Assembly (NCBI GenBank): GCA_021821305.1
Contig: JAKACP010000001.1
Coordinates: forward strand, 186,001-250,000
From: a bacterium
GTDB taxonomy: Bacteria; Patescibacteria; Paceibacteria; Moranbacterales; UBA1568
Direction: 5' to 3'
DNA length: 64,000 nt
Shown here: piece after piece, positions 47,997-56,417 of the stretch
Numbering within the stretch: the stretch's first letter is position 1
Layout of the letters: the number at the start of each line of letters is the position of its first letter
Made by a program: the position numbers and the translations under genes
Notes under the pieces: model-generated
What the model was told of the DNA's origin: nothing
Seen by the model: only the letters and a program-made list of their open reading frames with translations
Database searches by the model: none

Positions 47997-49784
47997 ATGA
48001 ATATACGCAACATCGCCATCATCGCGCACGTCGACCACGGGAAGACGACCCTGACGGACGGGCTTCTGAAACAGACCGGGTATGCCCAGGAAGGCTTCTC
48101 GATGGATACGAATGCGCTCGAGAAGGAGCGCGGGATCACCATTTACGCCAAGAACGCCTCGCTTCTCTGGAAGGATACGAAGATCAACATCGTGGACACG
48201 CCCGGACATGCGGATTTCGGCTCGGAAGTGGAGCGTGTGCTCCGCTCGATCGATGACGTGGTGCTCGTCGTCGACGCGCAGGAAGGTCCGATGCCGCAGA
48301 CGCGGTTCGTACTCAAGAAGTCGCTCGAACTGGGCCTGAAACCGATCGTCGTCATCAACAAGATCGACAAGCCGGCCGCACGACCCGAAGAGGTCAAGGA
48401 GATGGTATTCGAGCTCTTTCTCGATCTCGGCGCCAACGACGCTCAGCTTGATTTTCCTGTGATCTACGCGATCGCACGGGACGGAATCGCGAAGAGGACG
48501 CTCGAAGAGGAGGGAAAGGACCTCTCTCCGCTCCTCGACACGGTGCTCGAGCGCGTCGAGGAAGCTCCGCATGATATGGATTCGCCGTTTCGGGCACAGC
48601 CGTTCAATCTCGGCTATGACAACTTCCTCGGCCGTCTCGCCGTCGCCCGCGTCTACGAGGGCCGAGTGAAGACGAACGAGCAGGTATGGATCAAGAGCCC
48701 GGCCGGCAAGGCCGAGACGGGGCGTATCGTCAAGATTTTCACGTTCAAGGGACTTGACCGCGAGGAAGCCACCGAGGCGACGGCGGGAGATATCGTCATG
48801 ATCGCCGGGCTCCCGAACGTGGAAATCGGGGACACCCTGTGTGCCTCGGCGGATGCGGAGACGCTTCCCGCGATTTCGATCGACGAGCCGACCATCTCGC
48901 TTTTCTTCCTCGTCAACGACAGTCCGTTCGCCGGCCGCGAGGGCAAGTTCGTCACGAACAAACAGCTCCGTGAGCGCCTCATGAAGGAACTCGAGATCAA
49001 CGTCGGTCTCCGAATCGATTTCTCGGAGACGGACCGCTACAAGGTGTTCGGCCGCGGCGAGCTCCATATCGCGATCCTGCTCGAAAACATGCGTCGCGAG
49101 GGATATGAAGTGCAGGTGTCCCAGCCGCAGGTCATCATAAAGGAAGAGGACGGCGTGAAAGTCGAACCGTTCGAGGAGGTGATCGTCGAATGCCCCATGG
49201 AGGTCACCGGCACGGTCATCGAGAAGATCGGGAAGCGTAAGGGAATCATGATGGAAATGAAGGAAGGCTCCGGCGGCTTCCAGCGACTCGTGTTCGAGGT
49301 CCCGACGCGCGGACTCCTCGGATACCGCAACGAATTCATCATCGATACCAAGGGCGAGGGGACCATCTCGAGCCGCTTCGTCGGGTTCAAGCCGTACGTC
49401 GGCGAGATCTCGCATCGCGACGTCGGCTCGATGATCTCGATGGTCCAGGGCAAAGTCGCGGCGTTCGCACTCGACAATCTCCAGACCCGCGGCACGCTCT
49501 ATATCGGTCCTGCAGTGGAGGTGTACGAGGGCATGGTCATCGGCAACGCCGTGAAGGGCGCCGATATGGCTGTCAATCCGATCAAGGGAAAGAACCTGAC
49601 CAACATGCGTTCCTCCGGCGCGGATGAGGCGATCAAGCTCACGCCGCCGTGGGAACTCTCCATCGAACGCGGACTCGAGATCATCTCGGAGGACGAGTAC
49701 CTCGAGGTCACGCCGAACGCCGTACGTCTCCGCAAGAAGCTTCTCACCGAAACCGACAGGACGAAGGCGGGAAGAAAGAAGTAG
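47997..49784 (+). CDS. typA: Ribosome-associated GTPase TypA/BipA
   Basis: A 595-aa translational GTPase of the TypA/BipA family. G1 is AHVDHGKTTL, the switch region has ALEKERGIT, G3 is DTPGHADFGSE and G4 is NKIDKPAARPEE. Domain II and the C-terminal EF-G-like domains (ECPMEVTGTVIEKIGKRKG) complete it. It helps 50S assembly and stress growth, notably at low temperature. The leader carries a small terminator-like hairpin, a possible control point. Confidence 0.95.
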   Translation: MNIRNIAIIAHVDHGKTTLTDGLLKQTGYAQEGFSMDTNALEKERGITIYAKNASLLWKDTKINIVDTPGHADFGSEVERVLRSIDDVVLVVDAQEGPMPQTRFVLKKSLELGLKPIVVINKIDKPAARPEEVKEMVFELFLDLGANDAQLDFPVIYAIARDGIAKRTLEEEGKDLSPLLDTVLERVEEAPHDMDSPFRAQPFNLGYDNFLGRLAVARVYEGRVKTNEQVWIKSPAGKAETGRIVKIFTFKGLDREEATEATAGDIVMIAGLPNVEIGDTLCASADAETLPAISIDEPTISLFFLVNDSPFAGREGKFVTNKQLRERLMKELEINVGLRIDFSETDRYKVFGRGELHIAILLENMRREGYEVQVSQPQVIIKEEDGVKVEPFEEVIVECPMEVTGTVIEKIGKRKGIMMEMKEGSGGFQRLVFEVPTRGLLGYRNEFIIDTKGEGTISSRFVGFKPYVGEISHRDVGSMISMVQGKVAAFALDNLQTRGTLYIGPAVEVYEGMVIGNAVKGADMAVNPIKGKNLTNMRSSGADEAIKLTPPWELSIERGLEIISEDEYLEVTPNAVRLRKKLLTETDRTKAGRKK

Positions 49785-49822
49785 CGGACGAATATCGAAT
49801 GCGGAATGGCGAATGAAGAATG

Positions 49823-49846
49823 AAAAACCGGCCACAGCCGGTTTTT
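49823..49846. terminator. Bidirectional terminator between typA and the ABC permease
   Basis: AAAAACCGGC-CACA-GCCGGTTTTT is symmetric and serves both strands. It is flanked by short-word repeats (GAATGNNGAATG left, CTACNNACTAC right). Confidence 0.85.
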
Positions 49847-49880
49847 GCTTGCTACATTCTACCCACTACCTACTACAAAC

Positions 49881-51077
49881 TTATTTATACCGGAGCGCTT
49901 CCAGTGCGTCCGTCTTCGCCGCTTTCCGGGCCGGGAAAAGTCCGGTGAGGAAACCGACGAACGCACCGAACACGGTGACGGAGAGCACGAACCACAGCGG
50001 GCTATGGAACAGGTCGACTTCCTGTCCGCCGAAATTCGTCGCGACGAGGTTGAAGAGGATGTTGATGAGCTCTCCTCCGAAAAATCCGATGCCGATGCCC
50101 ACGATACTGCCGAGCAGTCCCATGAGCGTCGACTCGACCATGAACATGAGTGATATGGAGATCGGGGCGGCGCCGATGGATTTCATGATGCCGATCTCCT
50201 CGGTGCGTTCGAGGAGGGTGATCGTCATCGTGTTGAACATGCCGATCGCGGAGACGACGAGCGCGATGACGCCGAAGAGCATGAGGACGATCTGCACGGC
50301 ACTGAAGACCTTGTTCGCCTGGTCGATCGTCTCCGATATGGATGAGGCCGAGAGCGAAAGTTGTCCGACCGCATCGCGGAGCTCGGGGAGGGAGTCGGTC
50401 GACCTCCCTTTGACCTTGAGCTTGGTGGCGGCAGGCATCGGAATGCCGTCGAACGCGTCGGTGGATACGTACAGGATGTTCTCGTCACCTTCGACGACGC
50501 CGGAGATGACGAACGGTTGTTGGATCGGTATCCTGGTCTCTTCCCTGCGTCCGCTATGTCCCGTGTCCTTGGGGAGGAATATGGCGAGCGTCGCGGGCTT
50601 CCCTATGAGCTCCGCGGGTTCTTTCTGGAAGGCTTTGGCCATCCCGAGCGTTATGACGACCTCCCTCCCGTCGGAGGAAAAGTTCCGTCCGTCGGTGAAC
50701 TTCAATCCCTCGAGCTTCAGGAATTCCGGCTGGGAGACGACGGTACCGGCATCGAGCGTGATACCCTCGATCTTCGTCTGCCCGCGGAGCTCGATGACCG
50801 GAATGACGGCTTCGACGAAGGGGAGCGGCGTGAGGTGATCGATGACGGTGCGGTCGAGTCGGGGCGAGGTGTCGTCGGTCCGGGTGATATCGATCGTGGA
50901 GAGCGCGTCGGAGGTGGTGATCTTCTCGAGGAGCGCGCGCTGGAGCCCGTATCCGAACGAGACGAGCAGCATGATCGCGGCGATGCCGACGCCCATGCCG
51001 AGAATGGTCAGGATCGTCCGCATGGTGCGGGCCTTGAACATGCGCAGCGAGAGTTTGAGAAGGTCTGAGAAGAGCAT
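49881..51077 (-). CDS. MacB-like ABC permease (FtsX fold)
   Basis: A 398-aa permease. One N-terminal helix (about 20-42), a large extracellular MacB_PCD-like domain (about 45-265), then three helices (about 270-298, 320-350, 360-385) of the FtsX type. The segment TITLLERTEEIGIMKSIGA before the third helix is the family mark. It overlaps nothing and lies 3 bp downstream of its ATPase. It likely moves a signal or lipoprotein rather than a small solute. Confidence 0.9.
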   Translation of the reverse strand: MLFSDLLKLSLRMFKARTMRTILTILGMGVGIAAIMLLVSFGYGLQRALLEKITTSDALSTIDITRTDDTSPRLDRTVIDHLTPLPFVEAVIPVIELRGQTKIEGITLDAGTVVSQPEFLKLEGLKFTDGRNFSSDGREVVITLGMAKAFQKEPAELIGKPATLAIFLPKDTGHSGRREETRIPIQQPFVISGVVEGDENILYVSTDAFDGIPMPAATKLKVKGRSTDSLPELRDAVGQLSLSASSISETIDQANKVFSAVQIVLMLFGVIALVVSAIGMFNTMTITLLERTEEIGIMKSIGAAPISISLMFMVESTLMGLLGSIVGIGIGFFGGELINILFNLVATNFGGQEVDLFHSPLWFVLSVTVFGAFVGFLTGLFPARKAAKTDALEALRYK

Positions 51078-51080
51078 AGG

Positions 51081-52388
51081 TTAGCGGTATTTGAGAAGCA
51101 TGATGATCTCCATTTCGCGCGAGACCTTCTCGGCGGTCTGTCGATGGAGGCCGACGCCGCCCTGTCTGACCGGTCTGTCGAGCCGTTTCATGAGTTCCAG
51201 CTGGCCGATCTTGCTTTCGACGCGCAGGAGCAGTATCGCCTGGAAGCGGAGCTCCTGGGGACTGTCGAGCTTGAGGTGGAATCTTTCCGTGAGGTATCCG
51301 GCGAGTTTGGGTATGGCCGATCCGGGGTCCGTGCTGAGCGCGTCGACTTGGGAGAGGATGCTTGCGGTGCGCTCGGCTATGGCACGCGCCCGTATCTTGT
51401 TCCAGCCGCCGCCGCCCTGCTCGTACGGCATGTCGAGGCGGTGCTCCATCTCCTCGGTGGCGATGTTCTTGAAGAGGACTTCGCGGACGAGCGCCTCGGC
51501 GATGCTCACCTGTTCCTCGTTGAGCTCGGAGAGGAGGTGGTTGAGGAGCTGTTTGGCCTTGAACGGAACGAGGAGCACGTCCACCTGCTGCGGGAGCAGG
51601 TTCTTGAACGAGGACATGAGCATCTTGAGTTCCAACGATTCCTCCGGAGGCGGGATTTCCACGATCTCGGTTTTTTTGGCCTCTACCGGTCGCTTGTCCC
51701 GCTGGATCTCTTCCTTGACGATGCGGCCGTCGCGCATGTGGATGATGCGGTCGGCGTAGGCGAGGTGTTCCGGGTTGTGTGTGACCATGACGATGGTCTG
51801 CTTGTCGACCTCGTTCAGCTCCTTGAGGATCTGGAGCACGTTCTGCGCCGATTCGCTGTCGAGGTTGCCGACCGGCTCGTCCGCGAGGATGATACCCGGC
51901 TTGTTGATGAGGGCGCGTGCGATGGCGACGCGCTGTTTCTGTCCTCCGGAGAGCTGGCTCGGGTATTTGTCCGCATGTTCGACGATGCCGAACCGGTGGA
52001 GGAGCTGAATGCCCTCGCGCCGTCGGTCGGCCAGTCTTTCTCCGCGGAAGGCCTTGGGCAGGCAGACGTTGTCGAGAACGGTGAGGGAGGGGATGAGGTA
52101 GAACGCCTGGAATATGAGTCCGATGCCGGTCTGGTGCAGCTCGAGCATGTCCGCGGGTGTCATCTTGGAGAATGCCTTGCCGTCTATGGTGACGTCGCCG
52201 TAGGTCGGCTTCTGGAGACCGGCGATCGAATAGAGCAGCGTCGATTTCCCGCAGCCGGATGGGCCGTAGATGATCACGTATTCCTTGGGGAAGATCCCGA
52301 GGTTCGTTTCCTCGAGGGCGCGCGATTCGTTGGATTTCCCCTGATTGTAGATGACGCGGAGTTTGTCGACGGAGATGAAGGGTTCCAT
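51081..52388 (-). CDS. MacB-type ABC ATPase with long C-terminal domain
   Basis: A 435-aa ATPase. The first 225 residues are a LolD/MacB ABC domain: YGPSGCGKSTLL, LSGGQKQRVA, ILADEPVGNLD and VTHNPEHLAY. Ordinary members end there, but this protein goes on for about 200 residues of charged helices (ESLELKMLMSSFKNLLPQQVDVLL ... LELMKRLDRPVRQGG), unknown to me. ATG 52388 is chosen with a GAAGAAAAAACC spacing; ATG 52421 would add 11 residues. It partners the permease 3 bp downstream. Confidence 0.88.
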   Translation of the reverse strand: MEPFISVDKLRVIYNQGKSNESRALEETNLGIFPKEYVIIYGPSGCGKSTLLYSIAGLQKPTYGDVTIDGKAFSKMTPADMLELHQTGIGLIFQAFYLIPSLTVLDNVCLPKAFRGERLADRRREGIQLLHRFGIVEHADKYPSQLSGGQKQRVAIARALINKPGIILADEPVGNLDSESAQNVLQILKELNEVDKQTIVMVTHNPEHLAYADRIIHMRDGRIVKEEIQRDKRPVEAKKTEIVEIPPPEESLELKMLMSSFKNLLPQQVDVLLVPFKAKQLLNHLLSELNEEQVSIAEALVREVLFKNIATEEMEHRLDMPYEQGGGGWNKIRARAIAERTASILSQVDALSTDPGSAIPKLAGYLTERFHLKLDSPQELRFQAILLLRVESKIGQLELMKRLDRPVRQGGVGLHRQTAEKVSREMEIIMLLKYR

Positions 52389-52435
52389 GGTTTTTTCTTC
52401 GGGAAGCTTTTCGTATATCATACCACATATTTCTG

Positions 52436-52464
52436 TTGTTTTTCTTCCTTTTTCCCGATAGAAT
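52436..52464 (+). promoter_or_regulatory. Promoter candidate for ferric-reductase-like gene
   Basis: TTGTTT (52436-52441), 17 bp, TAGAAT (52459-52464), divergent from the ABC pair. Confidence 0.45.
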
Positions 52465-52494
52465 GGGAAAACGTGATAAATCACCACGATCCGT

Positions 52495-53229
52495 ATGGTC
52501 GAAAAACTCCTGCTTCTCGGATTCCGGCTCCACTCCGTCCTCTTCACGTGGCTTTCGAGGCATATCCGGACGGTGAAAACGGTCATCCTGATCGTCGCGC
52601 ATGCCAGCCTGATCGGCCTTTTCTTTCCCGAGATGAGAACGGAGTTCGGCGAGATGTCCCTGAATATCCTCATCGTCATCCTCTTCCTGAGTCCGGCCGC
52701 GGCGATCACGCGTATGCCGCTCCTCCTCGTCACTATGGGGTTCCGCCGGGAACTCGGTATCCTCGTGGGGTATCTTGCGATGGTGCACGGCCTCGGATAC
52801 TTCATCGACCCCGTTTCGTTCGCTCTCTCGATCGCGCCCTACCTGCCCGGGGATATCCTGTCCATCGACCCGATTCTCCTTCTGGGAATCGCCGCGCTCG
52901 TTCTCCTGTTTCCGCTCCTTCTCACCTCGAATGCGTTCGCGCTCCGGACGCTCGGCGGGGTACGGTGGAAACGGCTTCATACCCTCGTCTACCCGATGTT
53001 CGTCCTCGTCGTACTGCACCGGTTCATGGCGTCGGGAGGTCTCTCGGGAGGGATGGCCGAGGTCGGCGAAGTCATACTGCTTCTCGGCGGTTATTCGCTC
53101 CTGAAGTTCCTCGCCTGGAAACCGGAGTCGTTCCTGTTCCTTCGTAGGATCCTCTCATCCATCGGCGAGCGCTATCGGCGATATCAGTTTTCAGGAGGAA
53201 CGGTAAGTTCCTCACCATCATCCCTATGA
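52495..53229 (+). CDS. Ferric-reductase-like heme membrane protein
   Basis: A 244-aa protein with about six transmembrane helices. The His residues of a ferric-reductase-like domain are visible: LVGYLAMVHGLGYF, WKRLHTLVYPMF and VVLHRFMAS, which would ligate two b-type hemes. It has no flavin domain, as in MsrQ. It may pass electrons across the membrane, possibly to the Grx/CcdA-like protein coded just after (4-bp overlap). Substrate is unknown. Confidence 0.8.
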   Translation: MVEKLLLLGFRLHSVLFTWLSRHIRTVKTVILIVAHASLIGLFFPEMRTEFGEMSLNILIVILFLSPAAAITRMPLLLVTMGFRRELGILVGYLAMVHGLGYFIDPVSFALSIAPYLPGDILSIDPILLLGIAALVLLFPLLLTSNAFALRTLGGVRWKRLHTLVYPMFVLVVLHRFMASGGLSGGMAEVGEVILLLGGYSLLKFLAWKPESFLFLRRILSSIGERYRRYQFSGGTVSSSPSSL

Positions 53230-54437
53230 ATCATCTGAAATACGTTTTCTTCGCGGTTGTCCTCCTTTTCGGCGCGCTCCCCGTGTCGGCTGAGGATAGG
53301 GTCCAAGTGGAAGTGCTCGGCCGCGACGATTGCACACACTGCGCGGATGAGAAGGCGTTCCTCGAGGAACTTTCACGGGAGCGGGACGACTTCTCGGTCC
53401 GGTGGTACGATATCGATCTTCCGGCCGATCGTGATCTGTTCGATCGTGTGACGGAGAGCGAGGGGCTCTCGAAATCCACCCCGATCACGCTCGTGGGAAC
53501 GACGATCATACAGGGTTTCGACAAGCCGGAAACGACCGGTGTCCGTATCGAGGCGCTTCTCGACGAGGTCGCGGCAAGTGGAAACAACTATGGTTTCGAA
53601 GGGCTTCTGGCCGCGGGCGGAAGCGAGGGCGTCGAAAAGACGATCGGCGGAACCTGCGACGACGGAGGCGTGTGCAAGACTCCCGGCGGCGAGCCGCTCC
53701 TCGTCACGGTGCCGTTCTTCGGGACGATCGATGCCGCGGAATATTCCCTCCCGGTGCTCTCCTCGGTGCTCGGTTTCGTCGACGGTTTCAATCCGTGCGC
53801 GATGTGGGTGCTCGTCACGTTTCTTCTCGTGCTCATCCAGCTCGGGGATCGATCACGCATATGGATGGTCGCCGGACTCTTCATCCTCGCCGAGTCGATC
53901 ATGTACTATCTCATCCTGAACGTCTGGTTCAGCGCCTGGGATTTCATCGGGCTCGATCGTTTCGTGACGCCGATCGTGGGCGTCGTCGCGATCGGCGGAG
54001 GACTTTTCTTCCTCTATGAGTGGCTCTACGCCGGCGGCACCTGCCAGGTGACGGATTCGCGGAAACGCGCCAAGATTTCCGGCCAGATACGCAAACTCGC
54101 GACGGAGCCGCTCACCTGGGTCACGGCCGGCGGCATCGTCGCGCTCGCGCTCTCGGTCAATGTCATCGAGTTCGCCTGTTCGATCGGCATACCGCAGGCC
54201 TTCACCAAGATCATCGAGCTCAACTCGGCCGGCTTCCTCGAGACCCAAGGATACATGCTCCTCTATATCCTCTTCTATATGATCGATGACCTCCTTGTTT
54301 TCGGTCTCGCGCTCTGGGGAGCGGGGAAACTGCAGATGACGACGACCTACGCGAAGTGGTGCAACCTCTTCGGCGGCATCCTTATGATCATACTCGGCGT
54401 TATCCTTGTCTTCGCTCCGGAGTGGCTCCGGTTCTGA
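53226..54437 (+). CDS. Exported glutaredoxin-like domain fused to a CcdA-like membrane domain
   Basis: A 403-aa protein with a signal peptide (about 1-22, cut near VSAED), a glutaredoxin/thioredoxin domain (about 25-125) with DDCTHCADE (Cys-x2-Cys), a Cys-containing linker (GGTCDDGGVCKTPGG), and a six-helix membrane domain (about 170-403). In it GFNPCAMWVLVTF and EFACSIGIPQAF place Cys like those of CcdA/DsbD. It should move reducing power to outside thiols. It overlaps the heme protein by 4 bp, suggesting they act together. Confidence 0.82.
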   Translation: MNHLKYVFFAVVLLFGALPVSAEDRVQVEVLGRDDCTHCADEKAFLEELSRERDDFSVRWYDIDLPADRDLFDRVTESEGLSKSTPITLVGTTIIQGFDKPETTGVRIEALLDEVAASGNNYGFEGLLAAGGSEGVEKTIGGTCDDGGVCKTPGGEPLLVTVPFFGTIDAAEYSLPVLSSVLGFVDGFNPCAMWVLVTFLLVLIQLGDRSRIWMVAGLFILAESIMYYLILNVWFSAWDFIGLDRFVTPIVGVVAIGGGLFFLYEWLYAGGTCQVTDSRKRAKISGQIRKLATEPLTWVTAGGIVALALSVNVIEFACSIGIPQAFTKIIELNSAGFLETQGYMLLYILFYMIDDLLVFGLALWGAGKLQMTTTYAKWCNLFGGILMIILGVILVFAPEWLRF

Positions 54438-54465
54438 AAGAAGCATTCGTTCTGTGGAAAATCGT

Positions 54466-56007
54466 ATGAGCCTCATTTCCGAATTGAAACGATGGCGGGA
54501 AACGGCGGCGGCCCGGGAGGGCGTCGAGCTGTATCGCGTGCTGCCGAACGCGGCCCTCGAGGAGATCGCGGAAATCATGCCCAAGACGCGCGAAGAACTC
54601 CTGTCCGTAAAGGGCATCAAGGAAGCGAAATACCGAAAATATGGCAAAGACATCCTCTCGATCGTCGCCCGGCATGGAGCGGCCGACGCAATCGGGGCCG
54701 TGATCTCCGATGACGAGGTGTCGGATGCCGCGGTACGATCAGCGGTCGAAGCCGTTGAGACCGTCCCTGATACGCTCTCCGTCTCCCAGTTTCTTGATGC
54801 GCTCAATCTCGAACTGTCGGGGATGGCGGCACGGATACGGGGCGAAGTCTCGAGCGTGGACGAGCGTGACCGCGTCGTCTATTTTTCCTTGAAGGATGCG
54901 AGCGACGAGGCGACGATCAACTGCCTCATCTTCCGTTCCGCCTATGTGCTTTCCGGTGTGCGGATCGCGGTCGGCGATGAGATCATCGTGGAGGGGTCAC
55001 CCGATATCTACAAACCGAACGGGAGGCTCTCCCTCAAGGTCGGCCTCATCGAATTCGCCGGTGAAGGCGCTCTCAAGAAGGCCTACGAGGAGCTCAGGAA
55101 GAAATTGGAAACGGAAGGGTTGTTCGCGCCGGAGCGGAAGCGCGCGATCCCGGAATTCCCGGAGCACATCGCACTCCTCACCTCGCGTGACGGCGCGGCG
55201 ATAGGGGATTTCATGACGAACGTCGGGCGGCATGGCTACCGGATATCGCTCTATCCGTCGAGCGTCGAGGGAAAGCGGGCCGTGTTCGAGCTTCTCGCCG
55301 GAGTGCGCTATTTCAACGCGCATCCCGAGCGTTACGACGCGCTCGTCATCATCCGCGGCGGCGGATCGCTCGAGAGCCTGCAGGGGTTCAACAACGAGGC
55401 GCTCGTGCGAGCGGTCGCTGATTCGAAGATCCCGGTCATCGCCGGCGTCGGGCACGAGAAGGATATCACGCTCGCGGCGCTCGTCGCCGACGCCATGGTC
55501 TCGACGCCGACCGCCGCATCCCGGCTCGTGAGGCAGTCGTGGGAGGAAGGCATGGAGCGGGTCGGAAGCGCGGAGCACGTCCTGCGATCGCGGGTGTCCG
55601 ATCTCGTCATCCGTCTCCGCGAGGCGCTCGGCCGTGCGGACACCGCACTCCTCGACCGTTTCCAGGCGATGAAGGAACGGATCCGGACGATCGTCGAACG
55701 ATTTCTCGCGAAGCGCGAAGCGCTCGCCTATGGGATACGCGGTGAAGCCGAGTCCGTTTCCGCCTTCGCCGGCGGGCTGAAAAAAGGAAGAGCGGCCCTC
55801 TTCGCGACGGCGAGCGACGCGCTTTTGCGGATCGAGAAACTGCTTCTCCAGTTCGACCCGACGCGCGCCCTCAATCTCGGCTACAGCCTTGTCCGGCTCG
55901 GCAACGGCAGGATCCTCCGCAAATCGACGGACGCGCGGGTCGGTGATAGACTGGACATACGGCTTTCCGAAGGAGCGATAGGCGCCGAGGTGAAAGAGGT
56001 TCTCTAA
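54466..56007 (+). CDS. xseA: Exodeoxyribonuclease VII large subunit with N-terminal HRDC domain
   Basis: A 513-aa nuclease subunit. Residues 1-80 are an HRDC-like domain (LKRWRETAAAREGVELYRVLPNAALEEIAEIMPKTREELLSVKGI), as in RecQ helicases and RNase D, not in standard XseA. Then come the OB domain (about 100-195: SQFLDALNLELSGMAARIRGEVSS), the catalytic domain (PIFPEHIALLTS-like, IIRGGGSLESLQGFNNE, AGVGHEKDITLAALVAD), and a coiled coil. It degrades single-stranded DNA with XseB. The start at 54466 follows a GGAAAATCGT weak site. Confidence 0.92.
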   Translation: MSLISELKRWRETAAAREGVELYRVLPNAALEEIAEIMPKTREELLSVKGIKEAKYRKYGKDILSIVARHGAADAIGAVISDDEVSDAAVRSAVEAVETVPDTLSVSQFLDALNLELSGMAARIRGEVSSVDERDRVVYFSLKDASDEATINCLIFRSAYVLSGVRIAVGDEIIVEGSPDIYKPNGRLSLKVGLIEFAGEGALKKAYEELRKKLETEGLFAPERKRAIPEFPEHIALLTSRDGAAIGDFMTNVGRHGYRISLYPSSVEGKRAVFELLAGVRYFNAHPERYDALVIIRGGGSLESLQGFNNEALVRAVADSKIPVIAGVGHEKDITLAALVADAMVSTPTAASRLVRQSWEEGMERVGSAEHVLRSRVSDLVIRLREALGRADTALLDRFQAMKERIRTIVERFLAKREALAYGIRGEAESVSAFAGGLKKGRAALFATASDALLRIEKLLLQFDPTRALNLGYSLVRLGNGRILRKSTDARVGDRLDIRLSEGAIGAEVKEVL

Positions 56008-56026
56008 CGAATTAAGCATCCGTTTT

Positions 56027-56233
56027 ATGGTAGAAAAAAAGCAATCATTGTCGGAATCGATACGGAAACTCGAAGGCATCGTGGAATGGTTCGAGGGTCA
56101 GGAGGAAATCGACGTCGAAAAGGGTCTCGAGAAATTCAAGGAGGGCGCATCGCTCGTGAAGTCCTCGCGTGCGCGCCTCAAGGAAATCGAGAACGAGTTC
56201 CGGGAAGTGGAGAAGACGCTCGACGAAGCATAG
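56027..56233 (+). CDS. xseB: Exodeoxyribonuclease VII small subunit
   Basis: A 68-aa helical protein (IRKLEGIVEWFEGQEEIDVEKGLEKFKEGASLVKSSRARL), the classic XseB two-helix fold. It binds the XseA coiled coil in several copies. It is 19 bp after xseA and is directly followed by a family C hairpin which begins at its stop codon. Confidence 0.93.
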   Translation: MVEKKQSLSESIRKLEGIVEWFEGQEEIDVEKGLEKFKEGASLVKSSRARLKEIENEFREVEKTLDEA

Positions 56234-56377
56234 CTTCGAAAACACGGTTTTCAAAACACAAAAAGCCAAACAAAACACGAAGCAAATACTGAAAGCACAA
56301 ACCTCGCAATCTCGAAGTTTGTGCTTTGTATTTTGTGATTTGTTTGGACTTTGTGCTCTGTGCTTTGTGTTTTTTTG
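56234..56377. repeat. Hairpin of CACAAA/CCAAACAA words, family C copy 2
   Basis: Starts on the base after the xseB stop. The left half has CAAAACACAAAAAGCCAAAC and AAAGCACAAAC; the right has GTTTGTGCTTTGTATTTTG, TTTGTTTGGACTTTGTGC and CTTTGTGTTTTTTT. A TATACT box lies at 56382-56387, directly after it, before korA. Confidence 0.85.
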
Positions 56378-56417
56378 ATGGTATACTGGAAGAGAAAATA
56401 CACACAAACGATACCGT

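Noticed and set aside
47805..49835. 676-codon minus-strand frame opposite typA
   Set aside because: Antisense shadow of typA, which has all its GTPase motifs on the plus strand.
50554..53019. Open frame of 821 codons on the minus strand over the ABC genes
   Set aside because: Arg/His/Pro-rich shadow of the MacB-like genes in another frame; no motifs and no ribosome-binding site.
56234..56377. Family C hairpins as insertion sequences with a transposase
   Set aside because: They are too short to code for anything and no transposase gene is in the window; they can at most be non-autonomous.
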